64,000 bases of DNA from Symsagittifera roscoffensis. Taxonomy: Eukaryota > Xenacoelomorpha > Acoela > Convolutidae. Positions 42,998 through 51,339 of this stretch are shown in pieces. Below the pieces are notes generated by a model. It saw nothing but the letters and a program-made list of their open reading frames with translations. It did not search any database and was not told where the DNA came from. Position numbers and translations under genes: made by a program. The stretch is taken from contig NW_026971553.1 of assembly GCF_963678635.1 (NCBI RefSeq), positions 1 through 64,000 of the forward strand. Reading direction: 5' to 3'. Position 1 is the first letter of the stretch. Every line of letters begins with the position of its first letter.

Positions 42998-44401
42998 ATG
43001 GCTGATACCCCAATATCCCATCCCAACCTGTCTTTAATGACATTTTCGGGAAACGATCCGAACCAAAATGCTACGGCTTTTTGGAATTCAGTTGAAAACA
43101 AAATTCTTTTCTCATTAGGTCAAAGACCTGCTGATAATGATGCACGACGCAGCTATGATAGCAGACAACGATCCCTATTCGGATCATTGTTAACTGATAC
43201 ATCTCTTGAATGGTTCAATGATAATGTAACCAATGCTACCACATGGGCACAACTCAAAGATCTCTTCCTAAACAGATTTACTGACGGACGAGATCAATTC
43301 AAACATAGAATTGATGCTGAAAATGCAGCTCGCCAAGATGGCGAATTAATAAAAAATTATTTCCACAGAATCAAATCTTCTGTAGATAGAGGATGGCCCG
43401 AAAGTATTGATGAAACCTTTCATGCTACTGAAGCTGCTCAAAATGCTGAGAGAACTATACAAACCAGACAAAGAAGTCAAAAGTATATCGATTTCTCAAT
43501 TAAGGGACTAAGACCTCTAGCCCTTAAACAAAAAGCTCATGAATACATGATAGAACATCCAAATGCCAATTGGGATCAATTCACAAATCATGTAATTACT
43601 AAGGATCTAACATTCATTGTTGCTACTGATTCTGCTAATAAGTCAACAACGGATAAAATGACTTCATTAGAAACTCAAATTAAAGAACTAACTAAACTGA
43701 TCAAGAATCAAGAAGTTAGTGCAATCAATGACCAGACTTCATTTCAACGACGTCACCCTGACATCAAGGGAAGACCTAATAGTACACGATTCTGCGAATA
43801 TTGTAGAATGAATGGACATTCTATATCTAGATGTTCAAAAAAGCAAGTTCAGGACGAAGTAAATAAGTTGAGGAAAGAGCTCACCACAAAAAATGAACGA
43901 AGAGTTTCATTTGAAACTGATTATAAACGAAATCGAAGACCAAATAACTTCCCTAACCAGAGTAACCCTAACCCAAGCAACCGGTTTTGGGATAACCAAA
44001 ACAGATCTACTAACAATTCAAATCCTAGCCAAAATAACTATGGCATTCGCCATAATTATAACTATAACGGAAACAATTTCCAAAAGGCTAATGCACAATC
44101 GTCTTTCAATAACAAAAGACCCCAAACCTATGATGATAGGTATCCCAGAGAAAACAAATTCAGAGAAAATGAACAAGTTGCTAAACAGTTCTACGACCAA
44201 GAAAATAGGCAATTCAATAGTAACCCTAGAGGTCGACCATATAACACTGGAAGCTATAATAGCAATAACAGTCGAGACTCAACGCGATCTCAATCACCAA
44301 ATTTTAGATCGAATCAAATACAGTCTGAAACTACCCACTGGGTTGAGGAAGAAGTCAATTACTGTGATGCTATCACTGATTTCTTTCCTTTAAACTATTA
44401 A
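42998..44401 (+). CDS. gag: Gag polyprotein of Element 2
   Basis: 467 aa from the ATG in AAAATGGCTG. Residues 1-~215 are a retrotransposon Gag capsid-like domain that aligns with Element 1's (LMTFSGNDPN versus LMVFTGTDPE; LEWFNDN versus QKWFSVL). A coiled stretch follows at ~215-245. The CX2CX4HX4C zinc knuckle CEYCRMNGHSISRC is at ~264-277, and an Asn/Arg/Gln-rich RNA-binding tail extends to ~440. It forms the particle shell and packages RNA. The N-terminal ~490-residue extension of Element 1's Gag is absent. The last sense codons hold a -1 frameshift site feeding the protease frame. Confidence 0.9.
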   Translation: MADTPISHPNLSLMTFSGNDPNQNATAFWNSVENKILFSLGQRPADNDARRSYDSRQRSLFGSLLTDTSLEWFNDNVTNATTWAQLKDLFLNRFTDGRDQFKHRIDAENAARQDGELIKNYFHRIKSSVDRGWPESIDETFHATEAAQNAERTIQTRQRSQKYIDFSIKGLRPLALKQKAHEYMIEHPNANWDQFTNHVITKDLTFIVATDSANKSTTDKMTSLETQIKELTKLIKNQEVSAINDQTSFQRRHPDIKGRPNSTRFCEYCRMNGHSISRCSKKQVQDEVNKLRKELTTKNERRVSFETDYKRNRRPNNFPNQSNPNPSNRFWDNQNRSTNNSNPSQNNYGIRHNYNYNGNNFQKANAQSSFNNKRPQTYDDRYPRENKFRENEQVAKQFYDQENRQFNSNPRGRPYNTGSYNSNNSRDSTRSQSPNFRSNQIQSETTHWVEEEVNYCDAITDFFPLNY

Positions 44402-45945
44402 AGTCTCCGAAACCAAGCGATGATAGTAATCCTAAATCAAGGATATACCTTAGCTTATATCATTTTGCCACCGGAGACAAAAATAATAATAGTGGACTTG
44501 AAATTGAATTCATGATTGATCCAGGATCAACTTGTAGTATCATAAACTACCCAACTTATCAAGAATTGGAAAAATTAGGTCAAAAAATGACAATTTACCG
44601 ATCCAAAATTAAAGCAAAGACTTATAATGGATCTGATATACGTATGTTTGGCCATACATCTATTCAATCTTGTTTCGACACTGATGGAAAATATCCATCT
44701 AACCACAAAGTGTGGATAACTGAAGAAAAGACTGCTAATCTGTTAGGAGTAGACTTTTGTCATCTCTTCTTAAAAGCTCTCTACTTTGATATCCCCGCAG
44801 TTGAGCTCAAATCAAAAGAAGGTGTAATATCATACGGGTTGATGAACAACGATAAAGAATATCCTAACGTTTCAAAAATTGTCTCAATTAACTTGAAAGA
44901 ACCCCTGTTCATCCCAGCACGCTCTACATACTTATACAAACACTTGGCTGAACCAAATTCATACTTTGAAAAAGGGACTACATTCCTGCCTCATAAAAAT
45001 ACAACCAAAACCGAATTGGTTTTCATTAACACAGTTTGTACTCAAATTGAGCAAAGCCTACCTATCCTAATTGAGAATCAGAAAGATCATCCTGTCACAC
45101 TAAACAAGTGTGTACTAGGCTATGCAGTAACTGATATTCAAGGATATGAGGATAAAATATTTGCTATCCACGATTGTGATGAGTTCACAACGAGAATTTT
45201 AAATGAAAGTTCAGAATTCGATAGCTGTTTCATGCTGAACACTGTTGTCAATACAACACAGGAAAGCAATACTCAATTATCCGGCCCCTGTCTACAATAT
45301 GTAGACTTCAAAAAAAGGTCCATATTCGAATCGAATATGCCCATTGCCCATACAATCTCTGCAGATAGAGCAATGAAAAAAGGATTTGCTGAATCAATTA
45401 GCAAAAGGTATCCTGAGCTACGACACTTTTGTAACTCAATACATGCCAACATTAACGATATTCTCATCTTCACTGATCCAAAATCTGGACAAATCATATA
45501 TAACCTGATTACCAAACAGAGGTACTTTCAGAAACCTACTTACGACGCTATATTCAATACCTTGTCCGAAATGAAAGATCATGCTATAGCAAATAACATT
45601 CGATCTATCGCAATGCCCAAAATTGCTTGTGGCTTAGATAAAATGAATTGGGAAGAAGTTTCCAAAATCATTGTCGATGTATTCCAACATTCTGGAATTA
45701 CTATATTTGTCTATGTTTCAGGACAAGAAATCAAGGACATGCCTGCCCTTGAAGTGTTTGATACAGAGAATGTATCAGAAATATTTGAACAAATTGGTTC
45801 AGATATAGTCAAAGTATGCAAAAATGAAAACGAAATAGCAACCGACTTTTCTAATGATGCAAAGAACCTTTGCAGGCCTCCCTTGAAAGAACAATCAAAA
45901 AGTACCGAAACAAAGAACATAATGATCGGCTTATTGCCTTTCTAG
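44380..45945 (+). CDS. protease plus TARG1/OARD1-like macro domain (pro frame of Element 2)
   Basis: The frame is entered by frameshift; its first ATG is at 44512. Residues here are counted from that ATG. The aspartic protease begins at once, but the active site reads IDPGSTC where Element 1 has IDSGAES. At ~265-405 lies a macro domain, the ADP-ribose-binding hydrolase fold: AHTISAD, then LITKQRYFQKPTY, then MPKIACGLD, then an ITIFVY-like final strand. Lys335 (LITK) and Asp376 (CGLD) are 41 residues apart, the spacing of catalytic Lys84 and Asp125 in human TARG1 (OARD1), which removes ADP-ribose from glutamate/aspartate. Element 1 has no such domain here. The frame ends at a TAG with a second frame change to the RT frame. 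Confidence 0.8.
   Translation, partial: FLSFKLLKSPKPSDDSNPKSRIYLSLYHFATGDKNNNSGLEIEFMIDPGSTCSIINYPTYQELEKLGQKMTIYRSKIKAKTYNGSDIRMFGHTSIQSCFDTDGKYPSNHKVWITEEKTANLLGVDFCHLFLKALYFDIPAVELKSKEGVISYGLMNNDKEYPNVSKIVSINLKEPLFIPARSTYLYKHLAEPNSYFEKGTTFLPHKNTTKTELVFINTVCTQIEQSLPILIENQKDHPVTLNKCVLGYAVTDIQGYEDKIFAIHDCDEFTTRILNESSEFDSCFMLNTVVNTTQESNTQLSGPCLQYVDFKKRSIFESNMPIAHTISADRAMKKGFAESISKRYPELRHFCNSIHANINDILIFTDPKSGQIIYNLITKQRYFQKPTYDAIFNTLSEMKDHAIANNIRSIAMPKIACGLDKMNWEEVSKIIVDVFQHSGITIFVYVSGQEIKDMPALEVFDTENVSEIFEQIGSDIVKVCKNENEIATDFSNDAKNLCRPPLKEQSKSTETKNIMIGLLPF
44389..44478 (+). promoter_or_regulatory. -1 programmed ribosomal frameshift signal (gag to pro)
   Basis: The heptamer T TTA AAC (44389-44395) lies in the gag frame as TTA AAC, one codon before the gag stop. 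A 7-nt spacer precedes GTCTCCG (44403-44409), which pairs perfectly with CGGAGAC (44472-44478). The ~62-nt loop contains a further GATATA/TATATC pairing. Slippage gives TTT AAA and enters the open -1 frame (open from 44380) that encodes the protease. Heptamer, phase, spacing and stem all fit the canonical -1 signal. Confidence 0.85.
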
Positions 45946-47498
45946 TCAACGAAACCTTTACCCAATACTCCTCAATTGATAAGGACAATAGTAGTACTTT
46001 GGAAAAAATCGAAACTACTATTAAATTTTTATCTGACTTCGATTTCACACAAAGTGATATATCGGATGATGAATTTGCAGATCTAATTCAAATGCTGATA
46101 GAGGATCAAGATGTTTATTGTCATCACAAATATGATATTGGAAAAACAAAACATAAATTCCACATACCACTTAAAAAGGACGCAACATTCAAAAAACAAC
46201 GACCGAGTAAAATCCCAGTCCATCTAAGAGATAAATTGGACAAATTAATGGATGAATTAATCCAAGCAGGCATAGTCAGAGAACTAAATGAAAAAGATGA
46301 TATGAACTCATGGTTCGTAAATCCAGTCATCATTCTTCCAAAAAAAGACTACGTTAAGTTGGTCTTGGATGCTAGGTATCTAAACTCAATCACAGATACT
46401 AGCAATTGTAGTTGGCCATTAGAACCACTACAAGTTCTCATGACCCGAATAAACGGATCATACTTCACAAGTAGTGATCTCTCTTGTGCCTACCATCAAG
46501 TACCTCTAACAGATGAGGCACAGAAATTAACAAGCTTTATTGTAGGAGGTAGACAATATACCTTTCAAGTTGGTTTCTATGGTTTGAAACCACTTCCAAA
46601 TTTCTTCAGTAAACTAATGAGATATGCCTTCGGACCCCTCATTAAAGAAAAAAAAGCAATTATTTACATAGACGACACTCTGTTACAGAGTCAAAGTAAA
46701 AATGAAATGTTTGACACAATTCGAGAATATCATTCTCTTTTACGGAAGGCCAACTTAAAAGCTGCCCCTGACAAAACTTTTTTCTTCCTAAGAAAAGTTA
46801 AATTTCTAGGCCACGTTGTCTCTAAAGATGGTCTTTCCCCAATCGCTTCACGAATTGATGACATAAAAAAATTGAAATCCCCTGAATCAAAAACAGAAGT
46901 TCTAGGAGTATTAGGTGTCATGGGATTCTACAGCACATACATCATCAATTTTCATGTGGACGCAAAATGTCTATATGAACTGGCAAACAGTAGTGATAAG
47001 TTTCAATGGCTACCATGCCATGAAGAAGTTTTTCAAAAACTGAAAGACAAATTCTGTCATGATATTTCAAATGCCATACCTGATGTAAACTACCCATTCC
47101 ACATTCACGCCGACTCCTCAAATGTAGGAACCGGATGTATACTCATCCAAGACTTCCCTGAAGGGAAAAGAATTGTTTCTGCCAATTCTAGAGTCTTTGA
47201 TAAAGCTGAGCAGAAAATGTCTACTCAACATCGTGAATTATGTGGAATAATATCTGCTTTGCAAACCTATGAATTCTACATTATAGGTTCACCCTTTCCT
47301 CTATACCTATATTGCGACCACAGACCTATTCTCTTCTTATGGTCCAGAAAAGGACAACTTTCTCATAGATTTTTCAAATATCAAGTCGTATTGACAAAAT
47401 TCAACAATTTGAAAATAATCTATACCCCAGGTTCGAACCTAGCCTTTACTGACTTATTGAGTGCAAGGTGGAAAAAAGAAATTAATCAACATAAGTGA
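45858..47498 (+). CDS. reverse transcriptase-RNase H of Element 2
   Basis: The frame is open from 45858 with no ATG at its beginning. It is reached from the macro frame by a -1 change within 45858-45945 (no canonical heptamer seen there; an A5 run at ~45896 is the likeliest place). RT spans ~120-320 of the frame, with VLDARYLN, SSDLSCAYHQVPL and an intact YIDD (Asp-Asp at 46671-46676). The thumb has KFLGHVVSKDG. RNase H runs from HADSSNVGTG to NLAFTDLLS. Ty3/gypsy type. It ends at 47498 after a +1 change to the integrase frame. Confidence 0.85.
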   Translation, partial: CKEPLQASLERTIKKYRNKEHNDRLIAFLVNETFTQYSSIDKDNSSTLEKIETTIKFLSDFDFTQSDISDDEFADLIQMLIEDQDVYCHHKYDIGKTKHKFHIPLKKDATFKKQRPSKIPVHLRDKLDKLMDELIQAGIVRELNEKDDMNSWFVNPVIILPKKDYVKLVLDARYLNSITDTSNCSWPLEPLQVLMTRINGSYFTSSDLSCAYHQVPLTDEAQKLTSFIVGGRQYTFQVGFYGLKPLPNFFSKLMRYAFGPLIKEKKAIIYIDDTLLQSQSKNEMFDTIREYHSLLRKANLKAAPDKTFFFLRKVKFLGHVVSKDGLSPIASRIDDIKKLKSPESKTEVLGVLGVMGFYSTYIINFHVDAKCLYELANSSDKFQWLPCHEEVFQKLKDKFCHDISNAIPDVNYPFHIHADSSNVGTGCILIQDFPEGKRIVSANSRVFDKAEQKMSTQHRELCGIISALQTYEFYIIGSPFPLYLYCDHRPILFLWSRKGQLSHRFFKYQVVLTKFNNLKIIYTPGSNLAFTDLLSARWKKEINQHK

Positions 47499-49980
47499 CA
47501 GAGGAGACTTCAGCATTGAAGATGCTCCAGAATATTTTGAAGAATCTTGTAGTGCAATTCAGAATATAACAGATTTCTTCCGATTTGGTAAACAAATTAA
47601 CCAAATCAAACGACTATCTATACCAGATATAAACAATGAAAACATGTATGAAGAAATTCCAGATGAAGTATCTGCACTTGATTATCCTTTGGAAAATTCA
47701 GAATGGCTTGACTTATATGAAGGCAATGTTGAGAACAACCTTCTCAACGACCTGGTTAAAGCAAAAAATGATTTTGCAACCAAAACAAAATCCTTGAGGT
47801 TAATTGAACCCCTAAGTCTCCAATCTGAAGAGAATAAATCAGATTCTCTTGAACTGATAGCAAAAATGACCGACTTTGCTAAAGAAGCAAATTTAGACGT
47901 TGAAACAATTATGCAAGAGCAGTGTAACGATACTGTAATCATAGATATCAAAAATTGCATAAAGCAAAACGAAAAGCCAGAGAGAAACAAAAAAAATCCT
48001 TATCGTGAAGAAAAAGGATTAAAAGCCTATATCAGGCAGTTCGAATTATTATTCATTGAAGACCAACATGATCTTCTATGTATTAATGAATATAATGATG
48101 ACTACACTAAGAGTCCAAAAATTTGCTTACCCATCTCCCTAGTGCTAAACTGCTTTGAGTTAGCTCATAAGCATCCTCTTAGCGGTCATCACGGCGAAAC
48201 AAAAACTTTGGAAATAATCAAAAGATATTTCTATTGGCCCGGACTCTATAAATGGGTCAACATGCTTCTTCATGATTGCCTAGAATGTCAGAAAAATAAA
48301 CCTAAACGAAAAGACCTGAATGAAGCTCCATTACAACAATGGGGACAATTAGAAACAATCCCAATGAAAACGATCCACATTGATCATAAAGGTCCACTTA
48401 GACCATCAAGTCACGGCAAAAACTTTTGCTTAGTTGTGATAGATGCCTTCTCTAGATATCTTCAAGTATATCCATGCACCCATGCAGACTCTAAGGAAAC
48501 CATTAAGCTCTTAGAGAAATACATAACAACATTTGGTATTCCACAACAAATTATTCATGATAATGGAAGTGCATTCATGAGTAATGACTTTGCTCATTGG
48601 TCCTCTGAATTGGGAATAACCCTGAGACCAAGAACTACTTACTCGCCTTGGACTAACGGAAAAGTTGAAGTCCAGAATAAACATTTAACCCAGTACTTTC
48701 GACATTTCTTGAGTACCTCAGGCTCAAACTGGTCTGAATTAACAAATAAATTTGCTTTTGCACATAACACCGCCATTAATTCAAGTACAGGTTACACTCC
48801 ATATGAGATTGTCTTTGGCATAAAACCTCAGGTTCCCCTTAGCCTTAAATTAGGCCTCTACCGCGACCAAAACAAAAGATGTACCTCTGAATTTTGCGCT
48901 GGTCTCGAAAATCATGCTCATACCGAGCATAAGTCAAACAATGAGACCATAGATAGATTTCTAAAAAATCAAATTTCCGCTGAAATACTAAAAAGGGAAA
49001 ATGATTTTAAGTTGATTTATAGTAACACCTATACCCATTGCCGCCGCATCACTAATAAGGCCCACATGTTCCGATATCAATTTAAATTAGGACGGCCTAT
49101 AAAAGAAGGCACAAAAGTGTTACTAGAAAACAGATCCAAACCACTATTGAAAAGTCAAAAACTTTTGAATTTGAGATCTGGACCTTACACCGTAATTGAA
49201 AAAATCACGGAAGTAACATACGGAATTCAAACTGATTTCACTAACGAAAAAAAAATTGTCCACCGCAATCATATTGTTGAATACTTTCCTAAAGAACAAC
49301 AAATGCCCAAGCTACTACAAGAGTACTCTAGTGATTTATTTTCAAGTGATTTTTATGATCATATAACAAATCATCAAATCGACTCTTTCAATAAACCTAA
49401 ACAGGTTGAAAATCTACAATACCAGTTTTGGCCAGTAGTCAACAATGGTTATCAGCAAATGACTGATCATACCCCTACAAATGAGGATCAAAATAAAACC
49501 ATTGTTCATGAGCACTCATTAGATTCAGGCAGAGAAACCATGCATCTAAGAACTTTGTTCGATGCGACTGCGATTGACCAGAATTTTAGACCTATTCGAA
49601 TTTCGACCCCCTATCCTGCTGATAAAACCCCTAATCCTCCAACTAGTCAATCTAGTAGTTATGGCCACCGCCGCCTACCTAGCCGCAGTATAAGTCCTAA
49701 TACTAGTCTCGCAAATGACTTTGGCCGCCGCCACCAAAATATAACAACACAATATAATACTCCCCGTCCTCCTGATATCCCTCGTTTATCTGAATCATCA
49801 GAAAACTTTACTGACGGAAAAAATATCCCTCATAGCTCTCAGGAAAGCTTCTATGAGAACACTCGATCCGCACCTGGATCACTTTCTGAATCCAAAAAAC
49901 CTAAACGAACAAATCGTCCTACAAACTTTTATGGAACTACAATTCCATCTAGTCTAATTGGCAAATTTAAAAAGAAATAA
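47461..49980 (+). CDS. integrase polyprotein part of Element 2
   Basis: 839 codons in a third frame; its first start-like codon is GTG. Residues 1-230 are a linker. The H2C2 finger (HKHPLSGHHG...CLECQ) is at ~235-280. The catalytic core has D308 (HIDHKG), D367 (HDNGSAF) and E403 (KVEVQN), giving D,D35E. After the core come a YEIVFGIKPQ stretch and a beta-rich C-terminal domain, then a ~200-residue Ser/Pro/Arg-rich tail. The 38-base overlap with the RT frame includes GGAAAAAAG, where an A6 slip would join the frames. Confidence 0.85.
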   Translation: MQGGKKKLINISDRGDFSIEDAPEYFEESCSAIQNITDFFRFGKQINQIKRLSIPDINNENMYEEIPDEVSALDYPLENSEWLDLYEGNVENNLLNDLVKAKNDFATKTKSLRLIEPLSLQSEENKSDSLELIAKMTDFAKEANLDVETIMQEQCNDTVIIDIKNCIKQNEKPERNKKNPYREEKGLKAYIRQFELLFIEDQHDLLCINEYNDDYTKSPKICLPISLVLNCFELAHKHPLSGHHGETKTLEIIKRYFYWPGLYKWVNMLLHDCLECQKNKPKRKDLNEAPLQQWGQLETIPMKTIHIDHKGPLRPSSHGKNFCLVVIDAFSRYLQVYPCTHADSKETIKLLEKYITTFGIPQQIIHDNGSAFMSNDFAHWSSELGITLRPRTTYSPWTNGKVEVQNKHLTQYFRHFLSTSGSNWSELTNKFAFAHNTAINSSTGYTPYEIVFGIKPQVPLSLKLGLYRDQNKRCTSEFCAGLENHAHTEHKSNNETIDRFLKNQISAEILKRENDFKLIYSNTYTHCRRITNKAHMFRYQFKLGRPIKEGTKVLLENRSKPLLKSQKLLNLRSGPYTVIEKITEVTYGIQTDFTNEKKIVHRNHIVEYFPKEQQMPKLLQEYSSDLFSSDFYDHITNHQIDSFNKPKQVENLQYQFWPVVNNGYQQMTDHTPTNEDQNKTIVHEHSLDSGRETMHLRTLFDATAIDQNFRPIRISTPYPADKTPNPPTSQSSSYGHRRLPSRSISPNTSLANDFGRRHQNITTQYNTPRPPDIPRLSESSENFTDGKNIPHSSQESFYENTRSAPGSLSESKKPKRTNRPTNFYGTTIPSSLIGKFKKK

Positions 49981-50082
49981 AAACACTAAACCATTTATTT
50001 GGCCAAACTAAATATATTTTTTAATTCTTTCTATTGGCCTTTTCTTTTTTTTCTTTTTCTACTTTATAAATATTTCGTTTGT

Positions 50083-50088
50083 AATAAA
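50083..50088 (+). terminator. plus-strand poly(A) signal after pol
   Basis: AATAAA 103 bp after the integrase stop. If used, gag-pol RNA would end before env, consistent with a separate env promoter. A minus-strand AATAAA (49994-49999) for the antisense gene lies nearby, so the two signals are convergent. Confidence 0.4.
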
Positions 50089-50124
50089 AACACAAAACAC
50101 CAAAAATAACATGTTGATATAAAT

Positions 50125-50823
50125 TTAAAAATAACTTTTATAAATACAAGATTTAATATCTGTGTACGATTCCACTAGTTTTACTGCCGCCATCTTTTCC
50201 AACGAGTTTTCCGCGGCCCTACTCAGACTCCTCACTGCAAACTGCAGCGCTGAGTAAGGCCGCCACCAAGCTTGATATATCTCCTTCAAAATAATATCAA
50301 GCTCTATTTTTCGTCTAAACTCTGCCTCCGCCACTGGCTTTTTGAAGAATTCTTCTTGAAACTAAAACAAATTTATATAGTATTTCTATGTTGCCATGCC
50401 ACTTGAATAAAAATTTTTTTTTTTTTTATTATTTTTAAAATTTGGTGTATTGTAAAACAAACTTACATCCTCTCCAAAGAATATGGACAAAAAGTCCATT
50501 GTCTCTTGGGAAACCACATGGTTTCCACTCCATGGGCTCCGAAGTTTCTTCGCGAAGCACCTACTTTGTATTGAGCCCAGCTCAAACAGTTCATCGGTAT
50601 TCAGGACCGGATACTTGAAGATGTAACTCCGGTCCATGAATATCATGAACTCCATGGGCGTCAGATTTGCACCCTTTTCGACTAAACCGTCGTAGATTTC
50701 GACCCTTCTCTCAACTTCCTTGTCCTCCAGCAAGGCTTCGTGTGTGAAATCTAACTCATCCCGCAAGTTCAAAAACTTCTCGGGGAAGTCCACCAGATTG
50801 TCTTCAGGCTCGATATAACTCAT
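50125..50823 (-). CDS. antisense two-exon gene between pol and env (197 aa)
   Basis: Exon 1 is 50823-50467 (119 codons from ATG). The donor GAT/GTAAGT and the acceptor TTGTTTTAG/TTT bound a 105-nt intron (50466-50362). Exon 2 is 50361-50125 (78 codons plus stop). The join is phase 0 and in frame, and both splice sites are near-consensus. Without splicing, exon 1 reads into a Lys/Asn run and stops. The product is acidic at the N-terminus (PEDNLVDFPEKFLNLRDEL), then mixed, with a helical Glu/Arg/Ala-rich second exon. No family is recognised. Base composition is more balanced than the flanks. A minus-strand AATAAA lies ~126 bp past the stop. It runs head-to-head with env. Confidence 0.65.
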
Positions 50824-51339
50824 TTTTCAGAAAGCAAAAATTTTTAAAAATACTGAGATAACAGATGAAGTTTAAACGGAAAGCACACAAATGCTGTTGC
50901 TTTTAGTCCTCTTTTATGAAGAGATGTTTTTTTTCATTTTCCTCCTCCAATAAGGAAGGGGAATGCAGTTGTTAAAATTAACATCAGCATAAACGAATGA
51001 TTATCATTCCACTGCTAGATCTCAACAAATCAAAACTAAGTGGAAAAACCACGACATTAAGCCAGAGTGGAAAAACCACAAAACGAATGGCGAATGAATT
51101 ACGACTTAAAAAGAGTCACTTCCGAAAGACGCCGAATAACAACGGCCAATCAGAGCTTAGATTTGCAAAAAAGCAAAAACAGCCTTTAAAAACTAACTGA
51201 TATACAGTTGTTTTCATTCTTGCTCAATTCCACATCTTTCATTCAAATCCTCCTCTCTCTCTCCAAAAAATAAAATCTGCTGAATTCCTCAACAAAAATT
51301 GAAATCTAACTCAGATTTCCCATCACAAAAATCCACAAA
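50824..51339. promoter_or_regulatory. divergent promoter region between the antisense gene and env
   Basis: A 516-bp non-coding region. Toward env there is a TATA-like TTTAAAAA (51185-51192) with an initiator-like TCATTC ~25 bp on. On the minus strand a TATA-like CATAAAAG lies about 100 bp before the antisense ATG. Two perfect 13-bp dyads GTGGAAAAACCAC (51040-51052, 51067-51079) sit between; the AACCAC half resembles a Runt/RUNX site. Confidence 0.45.
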
